Origin: Drechmeria coniospora | Lineage: Eukaryota; Ascomycota; Sordariomycetes; Hypocreales; Ophiocordycipitaceae | Direction: 5' to 3' | DNA: 64,000 bases | Assembly: GCF_001625195.1 (NCBI RefSeq) | Contig: NC_054390.1 | Coordinates: 3,248,027 to 3,312,026, forward strand | Part shown: positions 23,166 through 37,400 of the stretch, piece by piece | Position numbering within the stretch: the first letter of the stretch is position 1 | How the letters are laid out: every line of letters starts with the position of its first letter | The notes under the pieces: generated by a model | Told to the model about the DNA's origin: nothing | What the model saw: only the letters and a program-made list of their open reading frames with translations | The model's database searches: none | Position numbers and translations under genes: made by a program

Positions 23166-24313
23166 TACTCCAGGATCTACTTGTACGCTGTACAGAGGAC
23201 GGGACTGCGTCCGGTACGGCGTACGTATATTACTTGCCCCAACGCCCAAGGTGCCTTGATATATTACTACGGTACTAGATGGATGGGTACTTGGTGCACA
23301 CTCTGGATGGTAGGCATCTGCCCTCTATGAAATGGTGAACGGCACCGACGGTCATGGTACTGTACGGTCATGCTGCGCGTTGCCAAGCGTGGTGGCCTGT
23401 ATACCTACTAATGCAAGCACTGCGGTGGGTGCCCGAGCGCCCCGAGCGTGCTGGTCGCCGTCGATGCTGCACAGCGCACAAAGTACTTGGACTGCTTGTA
23501 CAGTGGTGCAGGTACTCGTTACGAGAGGGAGCCAGCCAGCGTGCTTGGGTACTGCTGTTCAACAGGCGTTGACAAAGGGCACGTGTAGTTGTGCATGGTT
23601 CCTCTACTAGAGGGCACCTAGTATTATTATGCAGTGTGCGGTGCACCTACGACGACGTACTAGTAGTAGGTACTGGTCAGCAACGAGAGGTAGCAAGTAT
23701 TACTTGGGCACTGCTGTGCAACACGCACCCCTCCTTTGTCGTCCCGCATTAGCATGGAAGGGCAAGCGGCGTTTCCTCATCGACAGCTGCCGTCGCCGTC
23801 ATGGACCTCCCGCAAACCATCGTTGCTCCGAGCCCTTGGAGCCCTTGGAACCTGCGTCGCACCGTCATCGCAGACCCGCGGCGGTGTGCAGGTCGCGTCC
23901 AATGGCCGTCCCGAAACCGACAGATGTGTGTGCGTGCGTGTGCTTGTGTGCGCGCGCCCAGCGAGCCCCCGTACGGCCGCCGCACTTGGTCACCTTTCGG
24001 ACCACCTCTTGCCCACCGATAGCGCTCGGCCGTCGCTGTACTGAACCGCATCGCCCCCGCCGGCTGCGGGCTGCGGTGGCCGGCGCGGTGCAGGTGCATG
24101 TGCGTCGCCGCGCCGAGCGAGGAAAGGCGGGCGAGGGAGTCTACGGCTGCGGGTGCTCGTGCCGCTGCCCGCTGGCTGCCCGCCGCCTCCGGCCCAAGTC
24201 GAGGCGGCCAGCCGGCCGGGAATGGCTGCCTCGTCCCGGGACCCTGCCAATGGGGCCCCCTCCCCCCGCCCACGGCCGGGCCCGCCCCTGTCGCACCCAC
24301 GTACTGTACATTA

Positions 24314-24393
24314 CAGTCACTTGACAAAAGTGACGATTCGGTTTTAGTAGCGTTACTCCTTCAAATTGAATCGATAATTTTACCACCCCACCA
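24314..24393 (+). mobile_element. 80-bp mariner/mimp-like miniature element, copy C
   Basis: Begins CAGTCACTTGACAAAAGTGA, has TAGTAGCGTTACTCC in the middle, and ends ACCACCCCACCA. TA flanks it on both sides (24312-24313, 24394-24395). It aligns without gaps to the copy at 62165-62244. Confidence 0.85.
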
Positions 24394-25383
24394 TAGCTCC
24401 GGCACGCCCACGCCTGCTCCCACCCACCTGCAGACGCAAGTCATCGCTGTAGTTGTGCTTGCTTGTAGGTGCGGATGCATGTGCAACGTGCAAGCACACC
24501 CGCATGTATCAGGTAGGTGCACAGTACATGCGCGTGGGTGTAATAATACGGGTGCGGCAAAGTAATCGCGAGTGCATATAATACTCCGTACTCTGTACGA
24601 AAACGCCTCATGACCACATCCCCGTGGCTGTGCACCCATACCTACCTAGTAGGCACTGTGCGGTGCGGGCACCTCAGCAGGTACTTGCTTGTACCGCCGG
24701 GGGCTGGTAATTATTACTCGCATGTCTTCTCCGGTGGCATGCTCGTCGGCTGCCGTGCACGCAAGTACGTGTCGGCGCCTCACCGGTCCCCCGTCCTCGG
24801 CGTGAGTGCGCGTCGCCGTGGCCGCGGCCGCAGAGGAGGTGCTGCTCGGCCCCTGCGCACGCCGTCTGTGCCCATACGCGTTCTCGCCGCGAGCCTGGAC
24901 GAGCACGGCGTCCGCCCTGCGGCCTACCGTTCGTGGGCGGCACCGAGCGTTGTCGCCGGCATGCCTGCTGCAGGTGGGTGGGGTGGGAAGGCGGCGAGCC
25001 CTTGTCGCCTGGGTTTGCCGTGGCTCGCCAGGATCGCCGCCGCCGCCAATCAAAGGCCGCGGTGCTCGGGTATCGGACAGGTCCGTCGGCCACGGAGGCG
25101 CCGGTCGCCGATTCGGACGGCGGCCGTGTGCCACTTCCGTCGGGCGCCACGTCGGAACCGAGCACGGCAGCGCCTGCGTAGCATGCGGAGCACTGCATAC
25201 ACACGCAGCGGCACCTGCGCCGCGGGGGTAGGCCATGGCAGCGCGTGCCATTCGCGACCCGGCACGCACGAGAACATTGGCATTGCCGCACGGCGAGCGC
25301 CTGCCGGACGGCCCATGTCCTCGCAAGCATGCCCACACATGGGCGAGTTCATGCACGCCGTACGCCTGCCGTACTTGTCGGCG

Positions 25384-25469
25384 TGAGTGCGAGTGCGAGT
25401 GCGAGTGCGAGTGCGAGTGCGAGTGCGAGTGCGAGTGCGAGTGCGAGTGCGAGTGCGAGTGCGAGTGCG
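25384..25469. repeat. (GAGTGC)n microsatellite, about 14 copies
   Basis: Perfect hexanucleotide array. It opens three forward frames at once (poly Glu-Cys, Ser-Ala, Arg-Val), which explains the long artefactual frames here. Confidence 0.95.
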
Positions 25470-25738
25470 CAGTGTACGGTGCCGTGGCCGTACCGGCGCG
25501 CCCGCATCTGTCTGCGGAGTCCCCGTTCTCCAGTGCCACGGCCGGCGTTTGACCCCTAGGTGGGCTTGCCGGTCGGTCATGCGTTGGTGCGCACGTGCGA
25601 GTAGGGGCACTCGCCTGGGCTTGCCGTGGAATCGTGGCCATGCTCATACGTGCATGTATACCTAGGTACTTAGGTATGTAATTACGGCGTGCAGCCGGCA
25701 CCTGTACATTCTGTAGCCACTTCCTTGCTTGCGCGCCT

Positions 25739-25788
25739 ACATGTGCTTGCAAGTACGTACATGTGCTTGCAAGTACGTACATGTACTT
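25739..25788. repeat. 20-bp tandem repeat of palindromic words
   Basis: Two and a half copies of ACATGTGCTTGCAAGTACGT. The unit is built from near-palindromes (ACATGT, TTGCAAG, GTACGTAC). Confidence 0.85.
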
Positions 25789-26308
25789 ACTGCAGGTGTG
25801 CCGTAGCAGTAAGCATCGAGTCATGCTGCCCGCGGGGCCGAGGAGAGGGGAGTGGCTTGCCATGCGTGGGTACTACCTACTGCAGTGCCCTCCAACAGCT
25901 GTATACAAGCACGCACAAGTATTTACATGCGGCCACAAATACGTCTACAGTACTCCGTACGGGCAAGTACATGTGCAACACCGAGAGGTACCTACGGCAC
26001 GCACATTCAACGCACTCGTACCTGCACGGAGTGCTGCGCCGGGTGCTGTGCATTCTAGTACGCTCGTCCTTGCACTCTGTCTGGTGCCAACCAGCACGAG
26101 CGCACCTAGAATTGGCCGTCCGCACCTCCCACCGCTCGGTGGGAACCACCGCTGGCGAGGGCGCTGTGTCATGACAACAAATGTGCGCGCGCGTACACCC
26201 ACATGTAGGTGTATTCCTTTCTTGTCCTGGAACGCACACGCCGTGCACTCGTACTCGTGCAGATGCGTGCGGGCGCAGGCCTGCAGGCGTGCGTGCGAGC
26301 GCGCATGA

Positions 26309-26340
26309 GTCGACTTATATTGGTGGCAATATAGGTCGAC
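26309..26340. repeat. 32-bp inverted repeat (hairpin)
   Basis: GTCGACTTATATTG and CAATATAGGTCGAC face each other across four bases (GTGG), with a single mismatch in the arms. It is an AT-containing island in GC-rich surroundings. Confidence 0.85.
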
Positions 26341-29300
26341 GTGTGTCCGTCGTTGGCTGCCTCCCTCTTGGGCCGGGCGCCCGTTCAGCGCAATTACCTA
26401 GCGCGCCCAACCATGTAATAATTTAGTACTCATAAGCGTACGTGTGCAGTGCTGTACTTGTACGCACAGTTAGTACTCAGATGACATCTTGCCGGCACGG
26501 ATGCTGCGGTGCACGTGCACGTACGAGTGCATGTCCACTTCCAAGCACAGAGTGCATGTACACACCCACAAGCACATTTCCTCTACGCTTGGTCGGCAAC
26601 TGTTCGCTCGTCGCCACCGCACTCGTATGCGTGTTCCGAGTGCTACGGGTGCCAAACGCAGATTCGCCCTCGTCCCGTCCCAACATCCCTTCTCGCCCGC
26701 GTACCTTTTCGCAGCAAATGGCGCCGAGTGCAAACGACGAGGATGCATCCGGCAACTGTCATGTTCCGTACGCCGTCGCAGATGGTCGACGAGTACCGGC
26801 GCCAGCTCCCGATGCTCTCCGCCAGCAACACACCCATCGCTCGCACGCACGCGTGGAGTCTTGGTAACGAGCCCATGCGCTGCGTGCTGTACAAGTGCAC
26901 TACTTGGTTGTACACCAGCTGCGCATGTACTTGCGGCCGCGGCGAGCACGAGCGGAGAGGGACCTCCATGCACATGTACCGTACCTTGGCGCCTACGTGT
27001 ATTACTTGCATGTACTTGTTCGTGCTCCGTGCTCCGCCCAAGTCCAAGTACCTGCACGGCAGCAGGTGCGTACCCGAGTGTTCCGGCAAGTCGTCCAGAG
27101 GACGGTGCTGCGTGTCTGCACTACCGACACCTACAGTGCCCGCCACGGCTCTTGCGCACGCACCGCACGCGCTCCCTGCACGTTCTCTCCGTAAGACTGC
27201 ACCGTGCAGGTACGGAGCGCCGTAGGTACAATCACGACTCGTCGGTCGCGCACCACCTCGTTTCGCACCTCGTTTCGCACCGCTTTGGGCACTCGGCGGC
27301 CGCGGGGGGCAGGATGCAGCAGCAGCGACGGCTCGGTCGGCGCCGCAACCTCCCGCCCGTCGCGGCACTTCCCAACGTCGCGCCAGACCCGGCCAAGCGC
27401 CTCGCAGGCCGACGGGCCGCCACCTGCTCGTCGCGGCCATGACTATGCGGCCAGCGCGGCGCGCCGGCATCCGTCCCTCGCAGCCCCGTCCGGCGGCCGT
27501 GCTCCCGCGGCGCACGGCTCACGGGCGCGGGGCGCACCGCCGCACGAAGCGCACCTACGAAGCGCACCAACAAAGCGCACCTCCATGTGCAGCCCGTGTC
27601 GTGACTTTGCTTGGGCGTCGGGAGGCCACCGTGCTGTCGATGCGTGCGTGCCGTGCCACCTGCCGCACGCCCGCACCGCGGCATTCCGCATGCAAGTGCA
27701 TCGGACGACGTTGCTCTCCTTGGCCGTTTGCCTTGCCGGGACAGTCTCGTGCATTTTTTGGGCCATCACGGCCGCCTCCGCGTCGAGGTCAGAGCCGGGT
27801 GAGATGACCCCCGTCCGCTCGAGGCGAGCGTACCACCTAGTAAGTATAGTTGTATAATACAGCGAGTGTGTGGGGATGGATTGGCCTGTGTACAAGTCTG
27901 TACTTACGACAGGCACGAGCACGGAGGAGCACGGAAGAGTACGGAGTGCTTGTACCTGCTAGGCGTAAGTACTGTAGTCGCACCTGCATGCATGCACGTA
28001 CACCCGCTGTGGCTCGTTGCTTTTCCTTCATCATCCCTACTCCATGTCCCCTGATCCGTACGCGCATGCATGTGCAGGTGATTTTCCAGCGAGGAGCGGC
28101 ATGCTGCTACCATGACTATGCTGCTCGTAACGGCCAAACCATGCCCCTCTCATCCTTCATTTCTTCTCAACATTCGCGCGACGGGTAATACGGCGGGCAC
28201 GTGCGCGCAATCCACTCGTACGAGCGCCAAGTTACCAAGGCACACGCGACTATGCTCAGTTCGTCCCTGGAGCGCAGGTGCGCGCAAAGGTACATCAGGT
28301 CCTGCAGTTGTGTGCATGTGCGGAGGCGTGCTCCGTATCTACATGTACGTGCTGTACGACGGCACTTGCGCGTGCGGCGGTGCTTGCTTCCCTGCGCCGC
28401 TGCCATTCGCAGTAGGCTCGTGTGCGCCGAACCGAGTACGCACAAGTACATGCGTTCACCGTAGCCGTCCTGGTCGTGGCAGTATTGCCAGTGCACGACG
28501 TTGCGAGCATTTGTTCCCACCTACGGGAGTTACATGTACAGTAAGTACGTAATTACTGTACAGTACGGAGTATTACCTTGCACTCATTTTTATTGTACAA
28601 CTGTATGAACATACTTGCAGTAATACTTACTTACCTGCTGTACTAAATTTCATGTACTCCGCACTCCGTACTCGAGGTACCTACGCCCCCATGGAAACGG
28701 TCATGGCACCTATTGCTTGTACGGCACGGCGCAGCGCAGTACGAGTGCATGCTCTTGCTTGAGATGCATGTGCTTGGTTTGCATCGACTTGATGGGCAAA
28801 TACATATTCCGACGACGACGTCGCCGAGCACCTGCCCGTCGCCGTACTCGTCCTCGTACTCTTGCTTTCGGCCATACCCGTCCCTGCCTTCTCGAGACGT
28901 GACAATGCATGCTGGCTGCGGTGAAGCCGTGTGGACAAAAGGGACCATGGACCGAGTGCACCAAAGTGTACTTGCGTGTGCGTGCAAGTAGCAACACGCC
29001 TCGCAGAAGCCTACCCGCGCCGTGGACGAGAGCCCGGCCGTCGAGCAGGTAGCGCGCTGGGACGAATGGAAGATCGTGACGGGATGCAGCCATGACCCGA
29101 TTTCGTCATGGGTCGACGGCGACAAGCGCGCTCGTCATTTGCCCCGTCGGCCCTCCGTCCTCGAGCAGATTGTTGGGCGGGGGGGTCCGAGCAGTTTGAC
29201 CCCGTTGCCACGAACCCTGATCCTTCCCGCAGCTGCGTGCATCACTGGAAAAGTGGTCCGCATTCCCCACAGCGGATGGACGGGTACTGCAAGTACTTGT

Positions 29301-31439
29301 TCGTGCCAATGTGCAGCGTGGAGAGCCTAGGAACCTCCCCGTAGGTGGTTTGCTTGGGAGTAATACTTGCATGCAAGTAGTTGTCGGTGAGTGCTCCGTA
29401 CTCCATACTTATATGTACAACCAAGTATTTACTGCAAGTACTCAAGTACAGTACAGTACACCGCACTTGGACAGGCCCTTGCGCAATACGTGGTTGTTCC
29501 GTACATGTACAACAGGTACGCAGCACTTCATGTGCATGCAGAGTTCCGTCATTTATCCGACGACGTGCCTAAGTACATGTACAAGCAGACGCAAGTACAT
29601 GGATGGAGTACAGTACTCCCGTAATTGCATGTCGGTGCACTTCACTTGGTGGTGAATCACACGTACCCCGTACCGCAGATGCAGAACAGATGGGTAGTAG
29701 GTGTGCGTATCTCTACAGTGCCTGTTGGTGCAGTTGCAAGTGTTGTTGTGCAGAGTACTTTGCGCCAAGGGCAAGCATGGAGGTGTAACTGTGTGCTGCA
29801 ACCACTTGCACATGTATACATGTACAAGTACTCCGTACCTTCGTGCATGTAATACAACGTACAGTAGTACTAGGTACCTAGTACTTGCTTGTGCTCCGTA
29901 CAGTGGATGCACACTACATCTGCACCTACAAGATGCATGTATTTTCTGCGCAGCCGTATCCACAACAAGCTGGTCAGCCACCAATTTTAACAACGTACGA
30001 CCACCACTCGCAAGTACTTACTTACTTGCCTGCTCGTACGCTGCTGGTGCTTGTACGGTGGCTCGCTGTGCTTGCAACTGCCAGTGCATCTACAGTACTT
30101 GCATGCAGGCGTACACGATGCCGGCCGCGGCTCGTCCACCCATCGCTCCTCTTGTGCTTCATCGACCTCTTGTTGCTGACCGGTGCGTACTGCCGAGCAA
30201 CGCCTGCTCCGCATCGACGCCGCGGCAAGTACTTACTCCGCACATGTACGCATCGACGCGACCTGCAAGTAAGCGCATGCGGTGCCTCTCTACCTCTACG
30301 GACCAAGCACACGGCGTCGTTCCATGCCGCCCAAGGCAGGCGACCCGTCGACACGCCGCCGTCCAAGGTCGACTCGGCCCTCGTCGTGGGCGACCGTCAA
30401 GGTACCTGCTGGTGGTGTGCGAGTGCGTGGCCGAATTAGATTCCGGCTAACGAGCGGCTCGGGGCCACCCGCCTCGCTTGCGGGATGCTAGTAAGAACGG
30501 CGGCGGCATCAATCCACGGGGCGGTCCACCGAACGAATCTCCTCATCTTCCACCAGGCTTCTCTTGGCCACGGAATCAAGGGGTCAATGGGATGCACGGC
30601 CAGGGGGGCGGCCGAGATGCATTGAATGGCGCCAAGGCATCATCAGCCGGCCTAGTTTGCATGCGCATGTGCGGAGCAAGTACGGAGTACGGAGTACAAC
30701 TACGACTAATAATTACTTGGTGTACTACTTGCTGTACTTGCTGTACTGTACTGTACATGTACTGTACAGTGCACCTACGTACTTGCACCCCTACACCTAC
30801 ATGCAAGCAAGTATTCCTCGCAGCGGTACGAGCACGAGTACCTGCTAGCCCTGCGCCGTACGCCAAAGTGTACTGATACTCCGTACTTGGGACGGATTGC
30901 TATGATACATTTTAGGTACGGATGCATTGCAAGTAAGTGTGCATGCACGTTGGCGTGTACGGAGCACTGCGACTACCACCACCTACGTACCTGGTAGGTA
31001 AGTACCTACCAGGCAAGTACTGAAGTGCTACAGATGCCGAGCGCAAGTAATTGGTTGTACTTGCTTGTGTGCCCAGCGAGTACATGTACTTGTCAAGTAC
31101 CAAGGCGCATGCATGCACGAGTACGGGGTACGAGAACAGAGCACAGAGTACGGAGTACTGTACCGTACCTCGAGGACGGCTTGCAAATCATATCAACCCA
31201 AAGCGCCCTGCGGAGGCCCCCTGCCTCGCCGAATGATGATTTCCTTTGTACTTAGCTTCGGGTGGCTTGGGCGGCGGAGCGCTTCGGATCGTCGTGATGC
31301 CTCCCTACCTCGATTCACCCCCCATCGCCTTGGGGGTGGTGGCAGCCCATCGTGACCTGCTTCAAGATGGACGATGATGATCCCTCATCTCACTCACCGC
31401 AACACTACTGCACCTACACGTAGTACGCCGCAAGGCGCG

Positions 31440-31490
31440 GCAGGCAGGCTGGCAGGCTGGCTGGCTGGCTGGCAGGCTGGCTGGCTGGCT
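31440..31490. repeat. (GGCT)n tandem repeat
   Basis: About twelve GGCT/GGCA tetranucleotides in a row, mixed units GGCAGGCT and GGCTGGCT. Confidence 0.85.
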
Positions 31491-34400
31491 GACGACCAAG
31501 CAACCGAGCGACCACGCCAGGCGCGGACCGTGGACCGTGGGCATGGACCAGGGTTCCGCGAGGCAGGGTTACCCTTGGTTGTCGCGCCGGTAGGAATTAT
31601 TGCTGATGGATTCCTGCGCAGCATGCACTGGAAATGCAGCGGCACGTGTTCACCGAGTGCAAAATTCTGTGTGCAGGCGTGATCGTGCTCGTCCGAGTGC
31701 GAGGACACGTAATTCCCAGAGGCGTGCATGCAAGTGCGGCGCCGCCGTGGTCCGCCCCGGTGGACGGGCGTCGAATCCATGGTGGGGGAAGTCAGTCGGT
31801 GATGCGCACCGCTCGATCACACACGGCCAAGTACCAGCAGGTGCACGCGTCCCAACCGATGGCCAAGCCGACAGCCAAGCCGACGACGAAAGGGCAACCA
31901 AGGGACTGCGCAAAATTCGCATGCACCTACTCCGTACTAACTTACTACCCGTTCCTTGCACAAGTGGTATTTGGCTTCGCACCGCCAGGTGGTCGCCTAT
32001 GGGTCGAGGGCGGCCTGGCGTCTCTGTAAGTCCTTGCAGTACTTACGGCGGCGCGCATGCGCCGATAGGTACGAGCGAAGCCGTCCAGACGTGATGATTT
32101 CCGCCCATCGCTCGAGTCGCCGGCACTGTGCTGGTACCGGTCCGTTGTTGATGGCTAATTTTTCCGAAGCGCGGTGCGCGGCCCGTCGTGCAGATCGCAT
32201 GGGAATGGCATCCCGACATGGCATGGAATGGTAGACGTTCCTCTGCTTCGCGTGCACGCACCGTGCGAGCATCGCCATGTACGGCCAGAGTTGCGGTGTG
32301 CGCCTCTGCTCGTGCAAAGCAAGTGCAGTCCGCCAGCGGGAGCAGGTGCTACGGCACGGCGTCGCCGTACTTGCCAGAGTACCTGGTACGTAAGTACTCG
32401 CCGTCGTGCCTCCCGCACCCTCGTGTGCTTCCTGCACGAGCAAGTACGCCACGACCAACCGCCTGCCTTGAGCGCTTTTTTTTTCACACCGTCGGTGCGC
32501 CTCAGCCACTTGGCGGTGGCAAAGCGGCGAGGGAAGGAGGCAGGCAAGGGAAGGATGGACGGAAGGATGGGAGAGCCGAGCTACTGACACGACCCGGCGA
32601 GCCAACGAGTGAGTCTTCGCCCGAGGCCCCAACTTTTTTTCCCCATGGACGTGCTTGTCTTGTCTTCATCAAAACCATCAACCCACCTTCGTCCGTTGCC
32701 GCATGTCTCAGGCGGCCTCCTAGCCCCACGCCCTCGTTGGCGCTGGCCGAGCCCAGGCCCGGCCGATGTCGAGTCTTCCGGCCCGATCCTTTTGGAATGT
32801 CACCCGCCCGCCCGTACGAGACAAGGAAGCCGGTTCGGTGGCCGCGCCAGCAGAAGCAATATTAGCCGCGGTGCTTTGTGCCTTGTTTCTGTTTCAACTC
32901 GTCGACGACATGTACCGAGTACATGCACTTGGCTGCGCAGCGGCTGCTCGCGTACAGGTACTTGCATGGCCAACCCCTCCGCCAAGAATCAGAGGACTCG
33001 GGACCCAGCACAGCAGGGATTCCAAGATGGCGCCGTGATTTGAAACGCGGCACGATGTGATGGGCAGCCAACACGCTAGGCCCGCCGTGGGAGGGCCCAG
33101 TGCTGGACGACGACGATCAGTACCAACAGCAAGTACTGTTCTCGTCACTGCGGGCCACGGCGCAGGTGCACTGACGAGTTGTGCTCGTACGGACCGACGG
33201 GTTGGGCTCATACTTGGGCGTGCGCCAACCGTACGATGCAGAGTGCACCCGAGTGCACCTCCATACGCACACCTGTGCCAGCCGCAGCACAGACACCAAG
33301 CGAGTAGGGTACCGCTCGCAGCAAGCAATACGGTGTTGAGCGCGCCCTCGCACGAGTACGAGCCCGGACACAGATACACCAGGTGCGCACGCACTCGTTT
33401 GCTTACACGTCATGCTCGCGCACACGAGCGAGTGAGCGGACGCCAATAGCCTCACTACACATTGGTGGCGTGCTGCCCTGCATGGGTGCCGACTAGCGCT
33501 TCTGGCAGAAACAATGCACGGCGCGTTCGGACAGGCTGCTGATGCGGACGCAGGATACGGGGCCGTCGGGAGTCGTACCTTTGCATCCCTACCGCTTCGC
33601 ATCGTTCCTTCATCCACGCGTCGGTAGCTGGCTCATCGTGCATCCCCTTGCCGCATCTGCCTCGGAATCATCGACGACGTACCGGCTGCTCGCAATCTCT
33701 ATAATTCCTACTATAACCTTACCCTTAAAGGGTATAAAGGAATACTTAAGGCGCGCGTGCATCCAGCCGAGATGGGAGTTTGATGCACATGATCGCGCCG
33801 CCCGCCGAGCCGTTTGCACTCGCCACCTTGGCCACGCGGAGCCAACACGCTGCACACCGTCCGCCGGGCCTTGCTCGAGCGAGGGAACCTAAACCCCGTG
33901 GGCGGCTTGCTGCTGGCTCGTCTGCTGAGCCGCCGTCCCGAACGCCGTGGTGGATTGGTTGACGAGCCCCGGACAAGGCCCGTCCCGCCTCTCGCACAGC
34001 AGCGGCACATCACGTGACCGTTGGCCCATGCGGATGAGCATGCAACTCGGCACGCCTTGCAGCTGGCCCCGTTTTGGCAGCCCGCCCAGGTTGCAGGACG
34101 ACTGGACCAGTGGTCGGTCGCCCATGCATGGATCACGCAAGCAAAAAAATCGAAGCAAAATGCAAAAATAAGTACACCTACAGTACAACAAAGGCGAGAG
34201 ACCCCTACGCCAACCCAACGAGGGGCCTCCCGAGACGAATTCTGCACTTCTGGGAACGAATCCTACGAGTGCGTCGCCGTGCTACGAGCATCAATCAGCA
34301 CGAGCGCACGCGCGAATGCTCGTGCATTTATCCATGCGCTGCACTTGCACACGCCTACGACGTCAACGTCGAGAATGTACGGAGCACTTGCTGCACTGCA

Positions 34401-37400
34401 CGTACGAGAAACTCGCCTACGGTACTTCCAAGTACTTGTACACGGAGTGCATACCGAGTCCGTCGCGCACACCCTACCTTGATGGCACGACCAGAGCCGC
34501 CATTCGCGACGGCACACCGCACCTAGACCAGAAGTGGGTTGGAGGTCGTGACAGGGGTGTGCCCATCGGCAGGGGGCCTGCAACGACACCACCTCAGACA
34601 GCTTCGAGCGTCCCGTGTGCGTACAGTACTACCCGCCGCTTCCTTGCCGGTGTGGCTGCTCCATATCAGCAGCATTCGTTGCCGTATGAGCTATCGCTTG
34701 GCCACGGCGGCCCAGAACAGGGCTCGGCCCGGAGGCGGAGCTGCCTAGCTGCACCTGCTTGCGTTCGCGAGCAAGTACCTCCACGGAGCCCTCGCGGACC
34801 GAATGTCGTCCGCGACGGCCGCGAGCAGCCATCAGCCATCGTCGACGGATGCCAAGAGGGTACCATGTCAACTCGTGTCTTGTGCTTGCTCGTGCACACC
34901 ACATGTACGCGTATGCGTCGGGCATGGGCGTATGCATCCTGCGAGCGAGCATGCCTTCTCCGTACGCCCTCCGGCTCGGCTGCCTGGACGCTGCCCGTCG
35001 ACGTCTCGCACCATCGGCATCGTTCAACGACGTCGATGATGCGAGAAAATTGGACCTGGTCACGACACGGTCGAGGCCGGACGGCTGATGCGAGCTAGAA
35101 GGCCGTTCTTGAGGGACCATGTTCGCCAACGGCCGCCCCCCTCGTGCCCGAGATGGCTGCGAGCTGCCCCTTGACGGCGGCCGTCTTTGCCCCTCGCCCA
35201 GGTCTCGGCCCACGGCAACCCGCCGAAGCACGCCCAAGGGTTCCAGAAGCGGCTGCGCCGTCGCTGACCTCGCCCGGCTCGCACCAAGCACCCCCTTATC
35301 CCTCGACCCCCAAGAGCCCTGTGCCAACCTTCTGCAACTGCTGCTCGGCTGCACCTGGCGTCTGTCGGAATGCGTGCGCCGATATTGAACGGAGCACGTC
35401 GGCTCTCGGTGACGACGATGTGTGTGCCGAGAGTCGAGGGTCGGCGCGTCCAAACGAGCGGTGTGCGGACAAAGGGCATGTGCATTGTGCGTCAAGCCAG
35501 CTGCCCTGGGAAGGCTTTAATGGCTCAGCGTGCGCTCGTGCCGCGTTAGCCATCTTGCCACGACGCGATGGTGTGCACTTCGTTGCTTCCGCAGCACGAG
35601 GGGGGTAGCGCACTCTGCTTGCCGCTGTGCATCCGCCCACCGCAAGCCTGTGCGCGGCTGCATGCGATACGTGCGGCACGGTGTATGCATAGGGGCTTTC
35701 TTGACGCACACCCCCCGGACACGACGAGACAAGGACCGGGCCTGGTGCTCGATGAAACTCTTCACCGTCGTCAACAGGAACGAGGTCGGGCTCTGCCAGA
35801 TCAGATCAACTTGTCCATCGACGCCTTCGGTTCGGCAGGACACATGTCGCCTCGACCGCTGAGCCCTCTCCTTCTTCCTTGAATCCCGCCGTTGGGATTG
35901 TAGGTCGGTCCGTGCCGGCGGTTGAGCTGACTCGATCAGAGCGCTGGGTCGCCATCGGCTCTTTCGCCGGCCACTAGTCGTCGCGCGGCCGACGGCGGAA
36001 CGGTGCGCTCGTGCAGGTGCATCTGACCATGATCCGCTTAGGGGTCGCCGTCGTCGCTCGCGCCCCCCCCCTCGACCCCGACCCGACCCGACCCCCTGCT
36101 TGCGAGGTGGCTGGCAGGACGCTGGAGGATCCGCTGCTGGGTACGATGCGTATGAAAGCCGGCCACGTTTTGCCGCAGCTGCTGATGTTGTGACCGACCC
36201 GTCTCGGAGCGGGCCAGCGCAGAATTGATGCGTGCATTTCCCCTCTTTTCACCCTCGACGCATGTGTTGTTGACTGACGGTGCTGGCCGCCCCAACCATC
36301 GCCAGCAACAGGGCCAACACTGACGTGCAATTCTCTCGTTCAAACGATGGTTGTGCGGGGGCCTCGTTGATGAATCACGGCCGATCCCACGCCGACGCAA
36401 TCCTACGCAAGGACGTCGGCGATGTCGTGATGGTACCCCCCGCTCCTGGCAACGTCGGACTGTCGCAAACGCGTCTGGCAACCTGGCACGCGGCACCAAC
36501 CGTCTTCCTTTCCTCCAAGGCGTGGCAGCGGTCGAACCAGGCTCGCTTCCGGATGTTCTGGGCCTCCGTCTTCCAGGGCCCCTTTGGGGACCTGTCATCT
36601 CCGCGTTCCTCGGGTTCCTCTGGGTGCTGGCAGCTTGCATTGGGACTCCGTAGGGCAAATGGTGCCACGAGGCGTCCGCTATCACCAAGGCAAGGACAGG
36701 GACATGCGGAGGACGGGACTCGGGGGTGTCCGTGCCACTCGAGGCTAGCAGGGGCAATCCCGTACGGATTGCATCAGTTCGATTCCTGCTGTGGGAGCCG
36801 AGGAGCATCGCGGTTCGTCGATGGCCGGACGGCGGTGGACAGGCTAGACAGGGTACTCGGGAGGAGTCATCATATCATATGTTCCATGCATGCACACGCA
36901 GAAGTACGTGGCTTGGACGCCTAGCGTCGATCGCTGATGGCTATGCATGGTGTATGTCATGGGGGGTCATGCTGTGCCGTGCCCCTACGTTGCGTGTGCG
37001 TCGAGATTCAGAGCTTGCAGCATCGTCCCTGTCCTCCCGTTCACCAAAACTCATCCCCCCCTCCCACGAATGATTCATTGAAGGCTGCTGATACCATGGC
37101 GTATAGGTATGGTGCTGCTCTTGCAAGCCAATCTCCGCTAGACACACGAATGTCTTGTGCAGATGCCTCGTCTCTTCGGTGCCGGGGTCGGCGAGGTGCA
37201 TGGATGGTATTGGATTGAATGACGGCTAGAAGCTGCATGCGCTGAGAAGATCAAAAGCCTTGGCTTTGATTCCCAACATGCTGTACGTCCCCTCCTGACC
37301 GACTCGGACCGGCGTCGACAGAGTGATCATGATCGACAGACTTGGAACTGCAGGCTACGAGATTGTCGGCTCACGCGTCGGATTGATTCTAGCTCCCGAC

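Noticed and set aside
25235..25665. Poly Glu-Cys / Ser-Ala / Arg-Val proteins
   Set aside because: Produced by the (GAGTGC)n microsatellite, which has no stop in any frame.
36280..36924. 214-codon plus-strand frame
   Set aside because: Overlaps an equally long minus-strand frame, with no conserved segment or domain; a chance frame in GC-rich DNA.
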